Shown here: positions 37,158 through 46,468 of the stretch, one piece after another
Layout: the number at the start of each line of letters is the position of its first letter
How positions within the stretch are numbered: position 1 is the first letter of the stretch
Translations under genes and position numbers: made by a program
Source: Synechococcus sp. M16CYN
Lineage (GTDB): Bacteria; Cyanobacteriota; Cyanobacteriia; PCC-6307; Cyanobiaceae
Direction of reading: 5' to 3'
DNA: 64,000 bases
NCBI RefSeq assembly: GCF_040371545.1
Contig: NZ_AP029048.1
Location: 1,876,074-1,940,073 of the forward strand
Notes under the pieces: generated by a model
Seen by the model: only the letters and a program-made list of their open reading frames with translations
Database searches by the model: none
Told to the model about the DNA's origin: nothing

Positions 37158-39026
37158 TTAATTGGGGTCAAGACCTGAACACTATCTCCGACTAAAGAAG
37201 CAAAAATAACATAAATCGACTTAGGCATGGCTTTGCTATTAATCAATACCTTGAGAAAAATGGTAAGCTACAGCAACACTGAAAGCTAAGGCCCATAGTG
37301 ATCTAAGGTCTACCGAAAGATTTCTCTAAAAGTGTCAACTGGGTTACGGATCCGAATTTTGTGTTTAAACCTGATTTCCATCTATAAGGTACCTAGCGCC
37401 CGCACCTGACACTTGCATCGGGAAGAGGGTGTTACGTACTCATATAACAATGGGAACAACCAAAGCCAAAATGGAAGAGTAAGGATCTACTATAACTTGT
37501 CAAAAATAGCCAAACAAAACGATGGTAGATTTTATGCGTGAGCACCACTAACCAAAATTGGGGAGACTTGATGAATGATGAGATTGTCACTATCGTAGCC
37601 GCCCAGAACAGTGCTTTGCTAAGAACCTAGTTTTCTCTTAATGCTGATGCCAGTTTCTTACCCATTATCTCCTGATTGATGATAAGGTCAACAATCAAAG
37701 TTATACCATTATTAGCAAGACCCATCACCGTTACTAGGCGTATATGATTCAGTGTTTGGTTCATGCTATTTGATAATATCAGCATATTAAATAATATAGT
37801 CGTGGGCATAGCCAGCAAAGTATAGCTTAAACACGCAATCGTGACTTTTTTCATAATTAGAAACCAAGAAAATCATTTCCATCAACCTCGCGACGGCCAA
37901 GTAATTAACGCAACAATTAATTGTTATCTATAACAAATAAAATTACGCTTGCCACTACACGATCACTGCTTCCACTAAATCACTACATAGCTGAAAAAGT
38001 TGATGTCATTTGGCTATTATAACTTGCTCAAATGATGAAATTAACAAGAATTCCTAATTTATTGTTTGACAATCGCTTATCATGATTGGCAAAGATGTCA
38101 AACCTGCTAATCTTCAAGCCATAACAATAGTTAGAGCGTATGCAATTATCCTTAAATGTATGTGACTCATTATAAAAGAGTTGTACTCCTTGCTCAGGTT
38201 ACTCCTTGCTTAACTGTAATGAAAGTGGTAAGGTTTCTAGTGCTTTTGGATCCTCTTAACATTTCCGCAGCGCTATACTGTCAAAATCGTTTTCTCACCA
38301 ATTACGTGACATGAACTAAGATATGTTCATGTCTGCGATTATTACTACTCTCCTCATGATTCTAAACAATAGTGATAGAGCAAAGCGCTCATGCTGTCGT
38401 TCTTTCTAGAAGCTATTATCACCATGTCGATGTTTATATTCAACTCCCCAATCTCTAACTTTGACTACAACTACTTAACAGGGGCTTAAAGCTTAATCAG
38501 ATAAAAATGTAAGTGTATAATACACCTTAGGCTTTAGACATCTTGACATCATCAGTATTAATATCTTGATTCGAGCTAGGAACAGCTACCGGCTCACGAA
38601 TCTTCCGCTCTCACTCCAAAACGACTCTTTGTTTCCTGAAAACAGAAGCTGGACGTGCATGCACAACAATCTCACAGACGAGATAGCCAAGATAATTGTT
38701 AATCAAGAGCGGTTTCGTTTGATAAGAATAATCCATGACTAGTAATACCTCCCTGCTAAAGGATAAACCTTTATTTAAGACGACTGCTCAACACACTAGT
38801 TGTTACAGGAAAGATCAGGGTTCTACCTCAGGCTAATAAGCATTATGCAAGTCAACAATCGTTAGCTTGATATGTAAGCGTTCAGCAAGATTGTAGGAAA
38901 AGTTTATTTAGACTTGCCTCGCCCAGAATCATCTTTTAACTGAGACAGTAAAGTATAAAAAGCCCTCACAGTGCCAGAGTTTAGGTGATGACACCTAAGG
39001 TCTCACCCTTAGATGGGAAAACAAAG
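37158..39026. other. 1.9-kb gap, AT-biased, nearly gene-free
   Basis: Only one short minus-strand frame (37627-37854, listed separately) is worth noting. The rest has frequent stops in all frames, no tRNA and no repeat longer than short hairpins. A small stem TTAGGTG/CACCTAA at 38981-38998 lies after the 3' end of the DUF1400 gene. The stretch probably represents deleted or decayed genes. Confidence 0.5.
37627..37854 (-). CDS. Possible small membrane protein, 75 aa
   Basis: The frame begins MKKVTIACLSYTLLAMPTTILFNMLIL, a basic N-terminus followed by a hydrophobic helix, and has a second segment (VTVMGLANNGITLIVDLII). A signal-like start is the main reason to keep it. No ribosome-binding site is visible and no domain is recognised. 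It lies in AT-biased, gene-poor DNA, so it may be a remnant or chance. Confidence 0.3.
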   Translation of the reverse strand: MKKVTIACLSYTLLAMPTTILFNMLILSNSMNQTLNHIRLVTVMGLANNGITLIVDLIINQEIMGKKLASALREN

Positions 39027-39635
39027 CTAACGAACAGCAGTCTCAGGTAACTGAGAGTTAGCCTGGATGCAGGCTGGAAGGAACACGTACCAAGACATTA
39101 GAGAGGTACACTGGGCGTCTCCTTGGCACTTGTTAGGAGCACAGACATTTTGGGAGCCGGTATAAGTACCGCAGGTGTCAGCCAAACGAAAATGGACTGG
39201 CAAGGCGGTCATAATGCCAGCAGAAGAAATCTCACCGTCAATAGAATCGGCTATGATAGCCGAACGAAGAGCCGCAACAGCCGTCTTTTTCATGCGCCAG
39301 TAAGGAAAGTAGGATGCGGTCTGATCTTTAAGAAACTCGATACCGTCACTTGAATACAAGAAACGAGATACGCCAATCACGTCAACACCGTAGCTCTTGA
39401 TCATACCCGTCCGAATTTCTTCGGAAGTCCAACCAGACTTGTTAACACCAGCATCTAGGGCACGATTAGTAGCTTTACTGGTTTCGAAGAAAGTTTTAAA
39501 TTCCTTGAGGGTTACGCTCCAAACAGCGCCGCCTGTATTCCAGCGCACAGGAAGTTTCGTGCCAGCTTCAGTGGGTGTAGCAAAAGCTGCCAAAAAAGCA
39601 CCTGTGAGAATACCAGTAGCAAGATGAGTAAACAC
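39027..39635 (-). CDS. DUF1400 exported protein (alpha/beta-hydrolase-associated domain)
   Basis: The start is set at GTG 39635, giving FTHLATGILTGAFLAAFATPTEA, a signal peptide. A TTG at 39680 adds 15 residues. The mature protein begins with WSVTLKEFKTFFETSKATNRAL and has the acid-helical pattern VDVIGVSRFLYSSDGIEFLKDQTASYF of DUF1400. In cyanobacteria that domain often precedes an alpha/beta-hydrolase. Here the protein stops after about 200 residues, so only the N-terminal domain is present. Cys-rich residues near the end (CGTYTGSQNVCAPNKC) are unusual. It is isolated between two gaps. Confidence 0.65.
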   Translation of the reverse strand: MFTHLATGILTGAFLAAFATPTEAGTKLPVRWNTGGAVWSVTLKEFKTFFETSKATNRALDAGVNKSGWTSEEIRTGMIKSYGVDVIGVSRFLYSSDGIEFLKDQTASYFPYWRMKKTAVAALRSAIIADSIDGEISSAGIMTALPVHFRLADTCGTYTGSQNVCAPNKCQGDAQCTSLMSWYVFLPACIQANSQLPETAVR

Positions 39636-40248
39636 TGACGGTAAATATGGAGGCCTGTTGAAAATTAATCCTTCGAGCAAAAACCGCCAACTTAATTAAG
39701 CAAAAACCTACCCAATTCAATTGATCCTGCTCATTCGGGCCACTTAGTTCACAGGCTATGGCAAAAATTGTGCGGCTCACCTAACGAGCCGTACGCTTTC
39801 TGTTGAAGTAACACCCCAATGTACTTTGGCTATTCCGATGATTACTGGCTTCAGATTTCACGCACTCCAGCTAACATGGTGAACATCTTCGACTGCTGTC
39901 CCTAACAAGGTCACAAGGTAGCTCCATGTTTCTCTCAAGAGGATGGTAAGTCTTAGCTGCAACTTAAGAAGCTTGTGATTTCGGAAATCGCCTAGGCCGC
40001 ATCCAAGGGCAAGATATTAAGGCACTGAGAACCTCAGTAAAGAGTAGCGCTGTACTCCATAAAGAACTCATTTAGTGGACTTGCACCTCTAACACGCTCT
40101 ATCGACTCAGGACCCTGTGCTGTAATCAATCTTTCTGAGAAGTTCATAGAACGCGAATGCACAAGAATGAACGCATCGAGCGTAAGTATTTCACGGTGAA
40201 GATAGCGACAGTGGCATCGCACATACTTCTCAGTAACTCAATCCTGGA
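39636..40248. other. Gap with no supported gene
   Basis: About 610 bases between the DUF1400 gene and coaX. A 62-codon minus frame at 40034-40222 ending LNEFFMEYSATLY was considered, but it lacks a recognisable domain. The DUF1400 promoter should be near its right side, about 39640-39700. Confidence 0.4.
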
Positions 40249-40950
40249 CTAGGGATATTCGTCCAGCAGGTGGAACAACCCACGCAACTGCAAATTAGGG
40301 TCTAGCTGTACTTGTAAAGGCGTGTTCCGAAGCTCTGCTACAAGCAATTTGGCATCTCCTCCACATAACCAGAGTACCCCACTGCAAGCCTTCTGAGCCT
40401 CCCGTATAGCTGCAACCATAGATTGAAATACGCCACGACGCATGGCTAATACAGTTTTCTTTGGGAATCTCTCTTCATCCGGAGGGGCAAAAGGCACCGT
40501 TGGCAAGGCCTCCGTACCTTTTGTCATCGCTGAAAGCTGGAGTCGGTAACCAGGAATTAGCTGACCACCTAAAAAAGCTCCATCGGGTGAAAGCACAGTA
40601 ATGCTGAGTATAGTGCCAGCATCTGCAAGTAACAGTCCAGAGGATAGGTCTAACGACAACGCAAGGCTGTGCGTCCAGCCGGCCCAGGCACCAATTGCCC
40701 GATCCACCCCCAGCCAAGGCGGACAACCCACCAAGGGAACATCTTGGAGTGTAATGCGACGCTTCCCGGCGGCAGACAAACACTCGGGAACAGCTCCAAC
40801 TGCTGCCCATCCAGATAATTCTCCTGTGAGACGAGCTAGATCTGGATATGCATGATCGAAACGTGTCCCAAAGGAATCTCGCTCCCCCCAGTGCCATCGG
40901 CTGTTGCCAATTAGCAATACGCGTCGTGTGTTATGGGGTAGCTCTGTCAT
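40249..40950 (-). CDS. coaX: Type III pantothenate kinase
   Basis: CoaX phosphorylates pantothenate, the first step to coenzyme A. The 233-residue protein from ATG 40950 (MTELPHNTRRVLLIGNSRWHWG) has the ASKHA-type fold. The N-terminal phosphate loop is LLIGNSRWHWG, the variant used by marine picocyanobacteria. It has LLLADAGTILSITVLSPDGAFLGGQLIPG near residue 120 and LWLCGGDAKLL near 203. Its start overlaps the cysH stop by 4 bases (ATGA at 40950-40947), so translation is coupled. Confidence 0.9.
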   Translation of the reverse strand: MTELPHNTRRVLLIGNSRWHWGERDSFGTRFDHAYPDLARLTGELSGWAAVGAVPECLSAAGKRRITLQDVPLVGCPPWLGVDRAIGAWAGWTHSLALSLDLSSGLLLADAGTILSITVLSPDGAFLGGQLIPGYRLQLSAMTKGTEALPTVPFAPPDEERFPKKTVLAMRRGVFQSMVAAIREAQKACSGVLWLCGGDAKLLVAELRNTPLQVQLDPNLQLRGLFHLLDEYP

Positions 40951-41747
40951 ATGCCTTCTCCCATCAGTCCTTCTACCCGCTCCTGAGGCAGATGTATACC
41001 GCATTCCTGCTTCAATCCACCGAAACGCGTATCCCGACCGTTGAGATCTCCCGCATCTGGACCACTAGAATGCCAATCGCCCACTGTAGAATATCCCTGA
41101 TCAAACAAAGGATGCTGAGGCAGTTCGTTGTCCTGCATGTAGTCAAAGACATCCCTCCTAGTCCATTCTAGGATGGGTCTTAATGAAAGCCGTTCTCGAA
41201 TTGGGTCAAGCCAGGTCATTGAGCGACGGTGGTCCGTTTGCCCACTCCTAACCCCGCTAGCCCAACAATAAATATTGAGCCGGGCCAGTGATTGCTCTAG
41301 GGGTTCAACCTTGCGAATCCAATGATAAAGCTCAAGATCAGCCACAGCTCCAGTATCCCAAAGGCGACCATGCAATGCTTCCATTCGGGCTGGTGAGACC
41401 ATGCTTTGCGCCACCACCAAACGAATGTCAAATAACCCGGTGAGCTGCTCGACATAGGTGTAGGTCTCCGGGGGGAGGTAACCTGTATCGACCCAAATCA
41501 CCGGAACCAAGCTCCCCCACGGCAGTTGGTTCAACATGTGCAATAGCACAGATGACTGAATGCCAAAGCTGGTTGTCAACGCAAAATTTTCACCAAATTG
41601 TTGGTAAGCCCAAGCCAAACGTTCCTGAGGCGGAAGACCCTTAAGAACCAAACGATTTTGACGCAGCGTTTCAAACTGCAAATCATCTTGATTGGCCGGT
41701 TCTACCTCTACCGACGTGCGCGCTATTACGTCAGGAACCTCGATCAT
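40947..41747 (-). CDS. cysH: Phosphoadenylyl-sulfate reductase
   Basis: CysH reduces PAPS to sulfite using thioredoxin. The product of about 266 residues starts at ATG 41747 (MIEVPDVIARTS). The PP-loop is ALTTSFGIQSSVLLHML near residue 53. VIWVDTGYLPPETYTY is near 83, SGVRSGQTDHRR is near 168, and the catalytic Cys is in KQECGIHLP near the C-terminus. The two Cys pairs of the Fe-S APS-type enzyme are not seen, which favours the PAPS form. It starts 65 bases from the divergent ndh gene, so the promoters share this space. The frame extends to 41822 but would overlap the neighbour. Confidence 0.92.
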   Translation of the reverse strand: MIEVPDVIARTSVEVEPANQDDLQFETLRQNRLVLKGLPPQERLAWAYQQFGENFALTTSFGIQSSVLLHMLNQLPWGSLVPVIWVDTGYLPPETYTYVEQLTGLFDIRLVVAQSMVSPARMEALHGRLWDTGAVADLELYHWIRKVEPLEQSLARLNIYCWASGVRSGQTDHRRSMTWLDPIRERLSLRPILEWTRRDVFDYMQDNELPQHPLFDQGYSTVGDWHSSGPDAGDLNGRDTRFGGLKQECGIHLPQERVEGLMGEGI

Positions 41748-41812
41748 GCAGCCATCCTCCCCTGTCGCCGATTTAGTCACTCTGTCTATCGTTGAACAAA
41801 TCATTACCGCCC

Positions 41813-42961
41813 ATGACACCACATACTTCCTCAGCGGATGCCGTGGTGATTGTCGGTGGCGGATTTGGTGGGTTGTTTTCGTCTCTCGCTGTTCATAGGC
41901 AACTTCCTGACTGTCCTGTGGTTTTGATTGAACCCCGAAAGCAATTTCTTTTTCAGCCTTTGCTTTACGAGCTTCTTAGCAATGAGCTGCAGGAATGGGA
42001 AGTCGCCCCCCGATACAGCCAGCTAGTAAGCAATAAAGGCATCTGTTGGCTAAGGGATAGAGTAATCGGTATCGATCGCCTTACACACACTCTGCAGACT
42101 CTCTCAGGGGATCGAATCCCCTGGGGCCAGTTGGTGATCGCCACTGGATCAAAGCCCAACGACTTTGGTATTCCAGGAGTGAGGGAACACGGCAGCGGAT
42201 TCTGCAATCTCAGCGATGTTCGATACCTCCGTCAATTGGTGCAAGGTTTTCATCGTCGGAGACACCCCAATGCTGCCCTGGCAATCGTTGGTGCAGGGTC
42301 CACAGGTGTTGAGCTGTCGTGCAAGCTGGCCGACCTTCTTGAAGGCAAAGCAAGGATTCATCTCATTGAGATGGGAGACAGCATCCTTCCCAACAGCTCC
42401 GCCTTTAACCGGGAACGTGCCAACGCTGCCCTTGAGCGTAAAGACGTAATCATCCACTTGAACACATCTGTGACACGAGTCGAAGCGAATCGGGTAGTTC
42501 TACGTGAAGACGATGCAATTGCTCATCAAGGTCTGGTCTGGACGGCTGGCAATCAGCCTGATTTCCCTTGCTTACAACCTCCACCCTCCATCATTCGAGG
42601 CCGACTTGCGGTAGACGGTGACCTACGGCTCCAAGGGAGTACTGACATATTTGCCATTGGAGACACTGCCATCACAATTGACCATCCAGTCCCAGCAACC
42701 GCGCAGGTAGCAATGCAACAAGGCGAAGCGGTCGGAGAAGCTATCGCAACCTTGCGCATTGGTGAAAAACCACCAATGTTTCAGTTTAATGATCGCGGAG
42801 AAATGCTTAGCCTCGGAATTGGCGACGCGACACTTACAGGCCTTGGAATTACGATGGCTGGCCCTCTAGCCTTTCAGCTGCGCCGAGCTGCCTACCTCAC
42901 AAGGATGCCTGCCTTATCGGTGGGGGTTCGCTCAGCAGCCGCCTGGTTGATAAACCGTTGA
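41813..42961 (+). CDS. Type II NAD(P)H dehydrogenase (NDH-2)
   Basis: This single-subunit, non-pumping FAD enzyme passes electrons from NAD(P)H to quinone at the membrane. The product of about 382 residues from ATG 41813 (MTPHTSSADAVVIVGGGFGGLFS) has the FAD-binding VVIVGGGFGG at the N-terminus. The NAD-binding LAIVGAGSTGVELSCKLADLL is near residue 160 and the FAD-ribityl motif IFAIGDTA near 280. Type II NDHs in cyanobacteria are thought to sense or set redox state. Its stop overlaps the HflX start by 4 bases (TTGA). Confidence 0.92.
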   Translation: MTPHTSSADAVVIVGGGFGGLFSSLAVHRQLPDCPVVLIEPRKQFLFQPLLYELLSNELQEWEVAPRYSQLVSNKGICWLRDRVIGIDRLTHTLQTLSGDRIPWGQLVIATGSKPNDFGIPGVREHGSGFCNLSDVRYLRQLVQGFHRRRHPNAALAIVGAGSTGVELSCKLADLLEGKARIHLIEMGDSILPNSSAFNRERANAALERKDVIIHLNTSVTRVEANRVVLREDDAIAHQGLVWTAGNQPDFPCLQPPPSIIRGRLAVDGDLRLQGSTDIFAIGDTAITIDHPVPATAQVAMQQGEAVGEAIATLRIGEKPPMFQFNDRGEMLSLGIGDATLTGLGITMAGPLAFQLRRAAYLTRMPALSVGVRSAAAWLINR

Positions 42962-44622
42962 AACAAGCACATCTCGGCGGCCGTACCAAAGGACTGCGTC
43001 GAAGCCAGCAGCGTCAGCTCGATCGACTTAGCCAGCGCCGTCATCCAGAAGGTAGCGGAGTAGATATTCTCGCTTTGGAGAGGCTGAGTGAGCTTGTTCT
43101 CAAACTAAAAACACCGCTCCACTTAGTAATTGACGGCCGCGGCCTTTGTCGTCTGTTGTGGCTAGGACCCCTCTCTGGCAACAATTCCCTCCTGGAACAT
43201 ATCCCTAACGCACCCCGTCGACAAAGCGGCGGCTGGCGGCTAGTGAGTTGTTCATTTTGCAAAGACGGGTTGAGCTCAGATCCCGCCGATGCAGTTGTTG
43301 CTCTAGACCTGGCACCACGTCAATGGCTACGCTTTGGTCCCAATCCCGCCGCAGACGGCATCCGAACGGCTGAACTCCTCCTTCCGGACTCTAGTCAAGC
43401 CAACGGCTGGCGTCATCAAGACAAGGGAGACCTGCGGCAGCTCTGTAAGATCGAGCCAGAAGAGCACTTCCCACTAACCGAAAGAACTACCCAAAGCGCG
43501 GAGCGGGTGCTGTTGCTCACTTTGACTGAGAATGAGCCAAGCAAAGGCAATCGTGAGCTGGCAGAACTGAAAGGTCTTGTGCGCAGTGCCGGAAGAAAAG
43601 CCGTTGCTGTAGTAAGTCAAAGAAGGAGCAACACTAATCTCCAAACCCTTTGGGGTAGGGGAAAACTGCAAGAGGCAGCATTAGAAGTACTTCGAAATGG
43701 TGCCTCGCTAGTTATCACAGATCGTGAGCTGACGCCGGTTCAAGCCCGCAATATTGAACGCCTTGTTAACTGCCCAGTTTCAGACCGCAGTGAATTGATC
43801 CTCGACATCTTCGCCCAGCGGGCTGGTAGTGCCGCCGGCCGACTGCAAGTCGAATTGGCTCAGTTGCGCTATCGACTTCCACGGCTCCTGGGGCGAGGTC
43901 AAAGTCTTTCACGCCAGGGTGGTGGTATCGGCACTCGTGGAGCAGGAGAAACCCAGTTAGAAAAAGATCGTCGGGCTATAAGCCGACGAATTGAACGACT
44001 CTTACGGGATCAACACCAACTCCAAATCCATCGTAGCCGCTTACGCGATCAACGCCGCGGACTGCCGAGGGTTGCATTGGTCGGATACACAAACGCCGGA
44101 AAGTCGAGCCTGCTAAATGCCCTTTGTGGAAAACGAGAAAGCGACCGGGTATTGGTGGAAAATAAATTATTCGCTACCCTCGACCCAACCACTCGCAAAC
44201 TTGATCTGCCCCGTCCTGGGGACAAACCCAAACGAATGCTTCTCACCGATACGGTGGGCTTTATCAGAGACCTTCCAGCTCCTCTTGTGGAAGCATTTCG
44301 CGCCACCTTCGAAGAGGCTCTTGATGCTGATTTGGTGCTTTTAGTAGTCGATCTTGCTGATCCAAACTGGATCGATCAACTTGGCACAGTGCACCGATTG
44401 CTCGATTCCTTGGGAAGTACATCCTTACGACGGGTAGTCGCCAATCAAATTGATCGCTGCGACCTGGAAGCGATCAGCGCCATTCGCGAGCAGGAACCCG
44501 ATGTCTTATTGCTGTCAGCTGTCCGCGGGGATGGTCTACAGGAGCTTCAAGAGTGGCTACGTGGGCAATTCTTTGATGCTGATGCAAAATCGCCTGCGAT
44601 GACAACAAGCAACTTGTCATAA
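42958..44622 (+). CDS. hflX: GTPase HflX
   Basis: HflX binds the 50S ribosome and rescues or splits stalled ribosomes, notably after heat shock. The 554-residue protein begins at a TTG (42958). The N-terminal nucleotide-binding region has LWGRGKLQEAALEVLRNGASLVI, then GGGIGTRGAGETQLEKDRR near residue 320. The G domain has VGYTNAGKSSLLNAL (G1, near 372), DTVGFIRDLP (G3) and ANQIDRC (G4). The extension of about 130 residues before the standard start is common in cyanobacterial HflX. TAATG overlap couples it to the SLC13 gene. Confidence 0.95.
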   Translation: MKQAHLGGRTKGLRRSQQRQLDRLSQRRHPEGSGVDILALERLSELVLKLKTPLHLVIDGRGLCRLLWLGPLSGNNSLLEHIPNAPRRQSGGWRLVSCSFCKDGLSSDPADAVVALDLAPRQWLRFGPNPAADGIRTAELLLPDSSQANGWRHQDKGDLRQLCKIEPEEHFPLTERTTQSAERVLLLTLTENEPSKGNRELAELKGLVRSAGRKAVAVVSQRRSNTNLQTLWGRGKLQEAALEVLRNGASLVITDRELTPVQARNIERLVNCPVSDRSELILDIFAQRAGSAAGRLQVELAQLRYRLPRLLGRGQSLSRQGGGIGTRGAGETQLEKDRRAISRRIERLLRDQHQLQIHRSRLRDQRRGLPRVALVGYTNAGKSSLLNALCGKRESDRVLVENKLFATLDPTTRKLDLPRPGDKPKRMLLTDTVGFIRDLPAPLVEAFRATFEEALDADLVLLVVDLADPNWIDQLGTVHRLLDSLGSTSLRRVVANQIDRCDLEAISAIREQEPDVLLLSAVRGDGLQELQEWLRGQFFDADAKSPAMTTSNLS

Positions 44623-46433
44623 TGGCTGAGTTAATCAGCGCGCTTCAGACACCGCACGCTTTGATTACTTTATCGGTTTTAGGTCTCGCGGTGATTCTAT
44701 TCGTCACCGGAGCTTTAGCTCCAGAGTTGACGGGTTTACTCAGCTTAGGATTGCTCCTGGCAAGTGGGGTTCTGACCCCCCGAGAAGCTCTCGCCGGCTT
44801 TGGTAGCCCTGCCCTCATAACGTTGATAGGTTTGTTTCCTGTCTCAGCAGCACTCTTCAAGAGTGGAGCCCTCGATCGTCTACGGAGCCTGATCGCCTCA
44901 GAACAAATCCGTTCCCCACGACGGCTCATCGCCTTGATGGCTTTTGTCATTGCTCCAGTCTCAGGCGTTGTTCCTAATACGCCAGTCGTGGCATCGTTAT
45001 TGCCCGTTATTGAAAACTGGTGCCATCGCCATGACATCTCACCATCAAGAGTGTTACTCCCCCTATCCTTTTCCACAGTTCTAGGGGGCACGCTCACACT
45101 GCTGGGTAGCTCAGTGAACCTGCTTATCAGCGATATTAGCCAACAGCTCGGTTATGGCCCTTTTGAGCTGTTCAGTTTCACATTGATTGGCCTGCCTGTA
45201 TGGCTTGTGGGGGCTTTGTATCTAGTTATGGCTCCTCGAATACTACTGCCAGACCGCGGTCATGATCTTGATGACCTAAACCTGAGTTCCCAACGCAGCG
45301 GATACTGCACTGAGGTCACCATCCCATCCGACTCAGAACTGGTGGGGCGATCACTGCTCAACAGTCGTCTACAACGTCGGTTTGATGTCGACGTGCTCGA
45401 ACTTCAACGAGGGAGTGAGAGGCTCTTGCCGCCATTGGCTGACCGCCTTCTTGAGGCTGGTGATCATTTGATTTTGCGTGTCACTCGTGCGGACTTACTT
45501 CGTTTGCAACAGGATCAAACAGTACATCTGACAACCCAGAAACAGAAACCCGGCTCTAGCCTCGATCCTGGGCAAGGAAGCGGCCAAAAAACAATAGAGG
45601 CTTTGTTACCAGCAGGATCAACCCTGGCGGGAGCAAGTTTGCGGGAATTGCGATTTCGACAAAGGCACAACGCTACAGTATTAGCCCTGCGCCGTGGCCA
45701 AGAGACCGTTCAAGAGCGGCTGGGACAAGTGGTACTTCGAGGAGGTGATGTGTTGTTGTTACAAGCACCACTCGACTCTATACGCGGCCTTCAATCCAGC
45801 AATGATCTTCTTGTACTCGACCGGTTGGAAGACGATCTCCCTACTGTTGGCCGCAAACCGGTCATGGTAAGCATCACTGTTTTGATGCTGATATTGCCCA
45901 CCATCACCCCGATGCCGCTGGTTGCTGCAGTTCTACTTGCCATGGTGTCGGTCGTTGCTACCGGCTGCCTCAACCTTGGCGAACTGCAACGCTCCATCCG
46001 CCTCGATGTCTTTCTACTGCTTGGATCCTTGACCAGTTTTAGCGTTGCTCTCCAGGCTACAGGCTTAGCAGATGCGTTGGCTTCCAGTGTGCAGCAATGG
46101 ATCGACGGCTGGCCGACTTACAACGCACTAGTAGTAATTTTCATCGGTACAACGCTATTAACCCAGATCATGAGTAATGCGGCTTCAGTTGCATTACTAG
46201 CCCCCGTTGCAGTGCAATTAGCACCAGCTCTCGGGTTGTCGCCTTCCGCTCTGTTGATTACCGTGTTATTTGGAACCAGCCAATCGTTTCTGACCCCTGT
46301 GGGATACCAAACCAACTTGATGGTATTTGGCCCAGGTAGGTACTGTTTTCTCGATGTCACTCGTTATGGCTTGGGACTGACCTTGATCATGACCACACTT
46401 GTGCCCACACTAATTCTCTGGCATTACAGCTGA
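44622..46433 (+). CDS. SLC13/DASS-type anion permease with two TrkA-C domains
   Basis: This 603-residue membrane protein has about 11-12 hydrophobic helices split in two halves, including LITLSVLGLAVILFVTGALA and VVIFIGTTLLTQIMSNAASVALLAPVAVQLA. Between them lie two TrkA-C (RCK_C) domains at about residues 215-295 and 315-395 (EVTIPSDSELVGRSLLNSRL, ALLPAGSTLAGASLRELRF). This build is that of SLC13-like permeases for sulfate, dicarboxylates or similar anions. In cyanobacteria some carry sulfate, and the nearby cysH would fit. The ATG shares one base with the hflX stop. Confidence 0.88.
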   Translation: MAELISALQTPHALITLSVLGLAVILFVTGALAPELTGLLSLGLLLASGVLTPREALAGFGSPALITLIGLFPVSAALFKSGALDRLRSLIASEQIRSPRRLIALMAFVIAPVSGVVPNTPVVASLLPVIENWCHRHDISPSRVLLPLSFSTVLGGTLTLLGSSVNLLISDISQQLGYGPFELFSFTLIGLPVWLVGALYLVMAPRILLPDRGHDLDDLNLSSQRSGYCTEVTIPSDSELVGRSLLNSRLQRRFDVDVLELQRGSERLLPPLADRLLEAGDHLILRVTRADLLRLQQDQTVHLTTQKQKPGSSLDPGQGSGQKTIEALLPAGSTLAGASLRELRFRQRHNATVLALRRGQETVQERLGQVVLRGGDVLLLQAPLDSIRGLQSSNDLLVLDRLEDDLPTVGRKPVMVSITVLMLILPTITPMPLVAAVLLAMVSVVATGCLNLGELQRSIRLDVFLLLGSLTSFSVALQATGLADALASSVQQWIDGWPTYNALVVIFIGTTLLTQIMSNAASVALLAPVAVQLAPALGLSPSALLITVLFGTSQSFLTPVGYQTNLMVFGPGRYCFLDVTRYGLGLTLIMTTLVPTLILWHYS

Positions 46434-46468
46434 TCCTGAATAATACTGGTCGCACCGAGACACATCCT

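Noticed and set aside
40034..40222. 62-codon minus-strand frame upstream of the DUF1400 side
   Set aside because: No domain, ribosome site or conserved neighbour could be recognised.
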